From assembly GCF_001712795.1 (NCBI RefSeq), contig NZ_KV757607.1, positions 8,751-72,750 on the forward strand: a DNA stretch of 64,000 bases, written 5' to 3'. The notes under the pieces are model-generated. The model made no database searches. It worked only from the letters and a program-made list of their open reading frames with translations, and was not told where the DNA came from. This DNA comes from Nostoc sp. KVJ20 (GTDB lineage: Bacteria; Cyanobacteriota; Cyanobacteriia; Cyanobacteriales; Nostocaceae). Below, piece after piece: positions 61,776 through 64,000 of this stretch; the stretch's first letter is position 1, and every line of letters begins with the position of its first letter. The position numbers and the translations under genes are program-made.

Positions 61776-62399
61776 CTATTTTTGAAGCGCTTGCTGAAAA
61801 GTCTTGATGGCATCAACATGATTTACCATATTAATGCAACGTAATAACAAATCCAGATCGATTTCTTTGACCTCCTCACTACTAGAAACTCTTTCATAGT
61901 GAAGTGCATTGCCCTCTTTCCGCAGGTGATAAACTTCTAACACACCATCTTCCCAGAACCACACTTCAGGAATCAAGAGCCGCTTGTATGCTTCCAGTTT
62001 GTTTATCCCGCCACTGGTAAACACTACCTCAATCGCCAAATCGGGACGCACTCTACCAGGGGAAAGTTTATAGGATTCATCCGCTTCTCGCTTCACAGCA
62101 CCCGCTTCACTTTCCAAGGTCATTGAACCAGTTGGAGTAAAGTCAAACCCTGCCACAAGCAAGTACAGTTCTAGCAATGCGGCAATTCTTTTCTTAACTG
62201 TTTCATGTGGTTCTCCAGGCATTCTTCGGATCTCCAAAACTCCATCCAGAAAAGACAGGCGATATCCCGGACGGTCTAACAACTGCTCAACTGCTTTAAA
62301 TTCTCTCCACGTCAGTCCCTCAAACAACAGGGGTGATTCCTGACGGGGTGTAGCGTAGACGCTTTGCGGCTTGTCGTCAGACATCGCTGCTGGGGTCAT
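61776..62399 (-). CDS. Uma2 (DUF820) family endonuclease-like protein
   Basis: The 207-residue protein is a Uma2/DUF820-type protein with a PD-(D/E)XK-like core: GRVRPDLAIEVVFTSGG and KLEAYKRLLIPEVWFWEDG. These proteins are very numerous in cyanobacteria and have no proven substrate. The N-terminus (SDDKPQSVYATPRQE) is encoded by a dispersed GATGTCTGACGAC-type repeat. GGAG lies 7 bases before the ATG at 62399, which fixes the start. Its stop directly abuts the GH3 stop. Confidence 0.88.
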   Translation of the reverse strand: MTPAAMSDDKPQSVYATPRQESPLLFEGLTWREFKAVEQLLDRPGYRLSFLDGVLEIRRMPGEPHETVKKRIAALLELYLLVAGFDFTPTGSMTLESEAGAVKREADESYKLSPGRVRPDLAIEVVFTSGGINKLEAYKRLLIPEVWFWEDGVLEVYHLRKEGNALHYERVSSSEEVKEIDLDLLLRCINMVNHVDAIKTFQQALQK

Positions 62400-62600
62400 T
62401 TTCGTCTCCAGTCTGTTTCCAGATGAGAAATAATTCCGGCGTAGGAGGGCAGTTTAACTTCTTTTTGGAAGCAGGGCGTTTACCTACTGCCAATCCCCAT
62501 CATAATGGTAATTTATCAATGAAGGCACGAGGCAGAGAGCAGTTTTTGCTGGGGGAAAACTGCCCTCTGCTGTAAGGATTGCGATCGCTTGTATCAACTT

Positions 62601-63401
62601 TTATTGAGGCACTTTAGCGGGTTTCAAATTTCTAGCTTTGTAGAACATTTCCAAACTATTGCGATCGCCTACAAAACGCCAGTGCCAAGGCTCATAACTC
62701 ACACCTTGAGCATTATCTTTGGGAAATGACATTTCAAAGCTAAAACGCGCTGCATTTGCTTGCAGCCACCGATAAGCCTTGGTATTTTCAAAGTTGGTTT
62801 GGAGATTAGTTGCTGGTACTGATCCGTCTCCAATATCCACAGCATAACCTGTATGATGTTCGCTATGACCAGGAGGAGCGCTGAGGGCAGCTCGTTCTAT
62901 TGGCGTTTGATTTCGCTGGGCACCGACACCAAAAAACAACGGCTCCTGGTCTTTGACTGAGCGAAAGCCAGAAATTGGTACTAAAATCACACCTGCACTC
63001 CGCGCTGCTGCTACCATCTCCTCAAACTTTTGGGCAGCAGATTTTTGCATTCTAATGCCCCTATTTGCGGAGATGGTTACTAGTTCTGATTCAGGGGCTT
63101 CTGGGTATGCCAGATGCCCTAACAGAGTATTGACATTATCCGATTCTGTAGTTGGTGTAGGTGTAGAACTAGTGGGCGAGGGTTGAGAATCGGCAATTTT
63201 TTTGGGTGAAGTAACGAAAAACAAAAAACCGCTAATTAAAGCCAGCAAGACAAATCCCGCAACTCCCCCAATCAGGATAATTCGGGGTTGCAACCAAATT
63301 TTAGGTGTTGCAACAGGGGTATCGCGTACAGCCACTGGAATATCATCACCAAGGTCATTCGATGAGTTTTGCGGTCTTCCAGAAAACCCTGCCTTATTCA
63401 A
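62601..63401 (-). CDS. M15 family D-alanyl-D-alanine carboxypeptidase
   Basis: The 266-residue protein is a membrane-anchored VanY-type peptidase: a transmembrane helix at about residues 42-64, a Pro/Ser/Thr linker, then SGFRSVKDQ, HSEHHTGYAVDIGDG and EPWHWRF, which hold the zinc ligands. It trims peptidoglycan stem peptides in the periplasm. I start at the TTG at 63401 because AGGAG lies 7 bases ahead; a further upstream frame to 63446 has no ribosome site. The divergent AEC transporter gene starts 102 bp away. Confidence 0.88.
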   Translation of the reverse strand: MNKAGFSGRPQNSSNDLGDDIPVAVRDTPVATPKIWLQPRIILIGGVAGFVLLALISGFLFFVTSPKKIADSQPSPTSSTPTPTTESDNVNTLLGHLAYPEAPESELVTISANRGIRMQKSAAQKFEEMVAAARSAGVILVPISGFRSVKDQEPLFFGVGAQRNQTPIERAALSAPPGHSEHHTGYAVDIGDGSVPATNLQTNFENTKAYRWLQANAARFSFEMSFPKDNAQGVSYEPWHWRFVGDRNSLEMFYKARNLKPAKVPQ

Positions 63402-63503
63402 GGATAAACTCCTGTTTTTGTGGGACAGCCATAACAAATTTTGCACTGGACAAAAGTAGAAGTAACAGGTAGCATTTTACATCTGTGGTTTTTAGGCGCA
63501 ATC
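63402..63503. promoter_or_regulatory. Divergent promoter region
   Basis: This 102-bp spacer separates the M15 peptidase (minus) and AEC transporter (plus), both with TTG starts. Promoters for both must lie here or within the coding starts. AGGAG for the peptidase is at 63409-63413 (complement). Confidence 0.4.
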
Positions 63504-64000
63504 TTGACAAACCTTTTAGAACTATACGTCAAGCTAGGAGGATTAGTCCTGGTAGGTTTCATTCTGGGACGCAAACTACCTGTGACAGTTCCTACACGTT
63601 TAGGACAATTCCTCTTTTGGGTGGGAGTACCCATAAGCATAGTATCGTTTTTGCGTCAATCCAGTTTATCAGGGCAAATTTGGATTGCACCTGCGATCGC
63701 TTACCTAGCCATTTTACTAGGAGCATTTTTAGCTTGGTTAGGGATTAAAGCACAAGCCTATTTTAGAAAGACTGTCCCCCAACAATCCACTCAGGCTAGC
63801 TTGATCCTAGCGGCAACGCTGGGTAATACAGGTTATCTTGGCTTTCCCATCACCTTAGCAATACTAGGCAAAGAATACTTTGTTTGGGCATTATTTTACG
63901 ATTTGTTAGGTTCATTCCCCGGAACTTATGGCTTGGGTGTTTTGCTAGCAGCCCGTTTTGGCGGCGATGTCCAAAATCACTGGCAGACTGCTAGGGCGAT
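63504..64000 (+). CDS. AEC family transporter, partial
   Basis: The frame from the TTG at 63504 runs to the end of the window without a stop: LTNLLELYVKLGGLVLVGFI, then WVGVPISIVSFLRQ, and GNTGYLGFPITLAILG. This matches the auxin efflux carrier (AEC) family of secondary transporters, with about five hydrophobic helices seen so far. Substrate unknown. The frame is open further upstream of the TTG, so the exact start is uncertain. The 3' part lies outside the window. Confidence 0.82.
   Translation, partial: MTNLLELYVKLGGLVLVGFILGRKLPVTVPTRLGQFLFWVGVPISIVSFLRQSSLSGQIWIAPAIAYLAILLGAFLAWLGIKAQAYFRKTVPQQSTQASLILAATLGNTGYLGFPITLAILGKEYFVWALFYDLLGSFPGTYGLGVLLAARFGGDVQNHWQTARA

Noticed and set aside
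1..64000. tRNA, rRNA or tmRNA genes
   Set aside because: I looked for cloverleaf T-loop sequences and ribosomal motifs and saw none, though a covariance-model search was not possible.

Overview
The window looks like a chromosomal segment of a filamentous, Nostoc/Anabaena-type cyanobacterium. The octamer GCGATCGC (HIP1) is frequent. Heptanucleotide tandem repeats (STRR type) fill many spacers. Several proteins are cyanobacterial hallmarks: a homogentisate phytyltransferase of the tocopherol pathway, a Mo-nitrogenase C-terminus-type protein, PEP-CTERM sorting, and an ethylene-receptor-like kinase. I see no tRNA, rRNA or CRISPR array. The species cannot be fixed from the sequence alone.

Layout. 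0.3-6.3 kb: fasciclin-domain protein, sfsA, a 2-oxoglutarate/Fe(II) dioxygenase convergent with a DUF711 protein, a TPR protein and a PEP-CTERM protein. 6.9-17.1 kb: argS, a multi-PAS histidine kinase, obgE, a TerB/Mo-nitro_C protein, and a methyltransferase followed by a GCS2-like ligase; the spacers here are full of small mobile repeats. 17.9-23.1 kb: a stress-type set (small exported protein, Dps, a stress protein with a ChaB end, the TIGR02587/TIGR02588 pair, CsbD, GlsB). 23.3-33.5 kb: an N-acyl-D-amino-acid deacylase, hpt plus a TPR protein, a small Cys/His-rich protein, an ethylene-receptor-like hybrid kinase, a TPR protein, a cobA-hemD fusion and coaE. 33.9-45.4 kb: unknown proteins, a deleted TnpB (IS605-type) gene, an aldo/keto reductase, a B12-binding radical SAM protein, a YdeP-like molybdoenzyme, a TspO-like protein and an exported SH3-like protein.

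45.4-48.5 kb is a toxin-antitoxin zone: a HigBA-type pair flanked by gene remnants, then an AbiEi/AbiEii-type pair. From 48.5 to 61.8 kb lies the most interesting region. A plus-strand run encodes an Mpo1-like (DUF962) dioxygenase, three Rieske oxygenases (one frameshifted), a GNAT-like protein, a ferritin-like diiron protein, an AurF-like diiron protein, a [2Fe-2S] ferredoxin, a fatty-acid-hydroxylase/sterol-desaturase protein, a hexapeptide acyltransferase and a GH3-type acyl-amido synthetase. I infer an oxidative lipid or acyl-conjugate pathway that I cannot match to a known product. A toxin-deaminase/SUKH-immunity cassette and a PIN-like gene sit inside this run. The window ends with a Uma2 protein, an M15 peptidase and the start of an AEC transporter.

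Short mobile repeats have shaped the region. Two related composite repeats near 9.5 and 14.9 kb each carry a different small element where the other has the empty site, which gives direct evidence of insertion at TA. Repeats also supply two start codons, one stop codon and several in-frame coding stretches.
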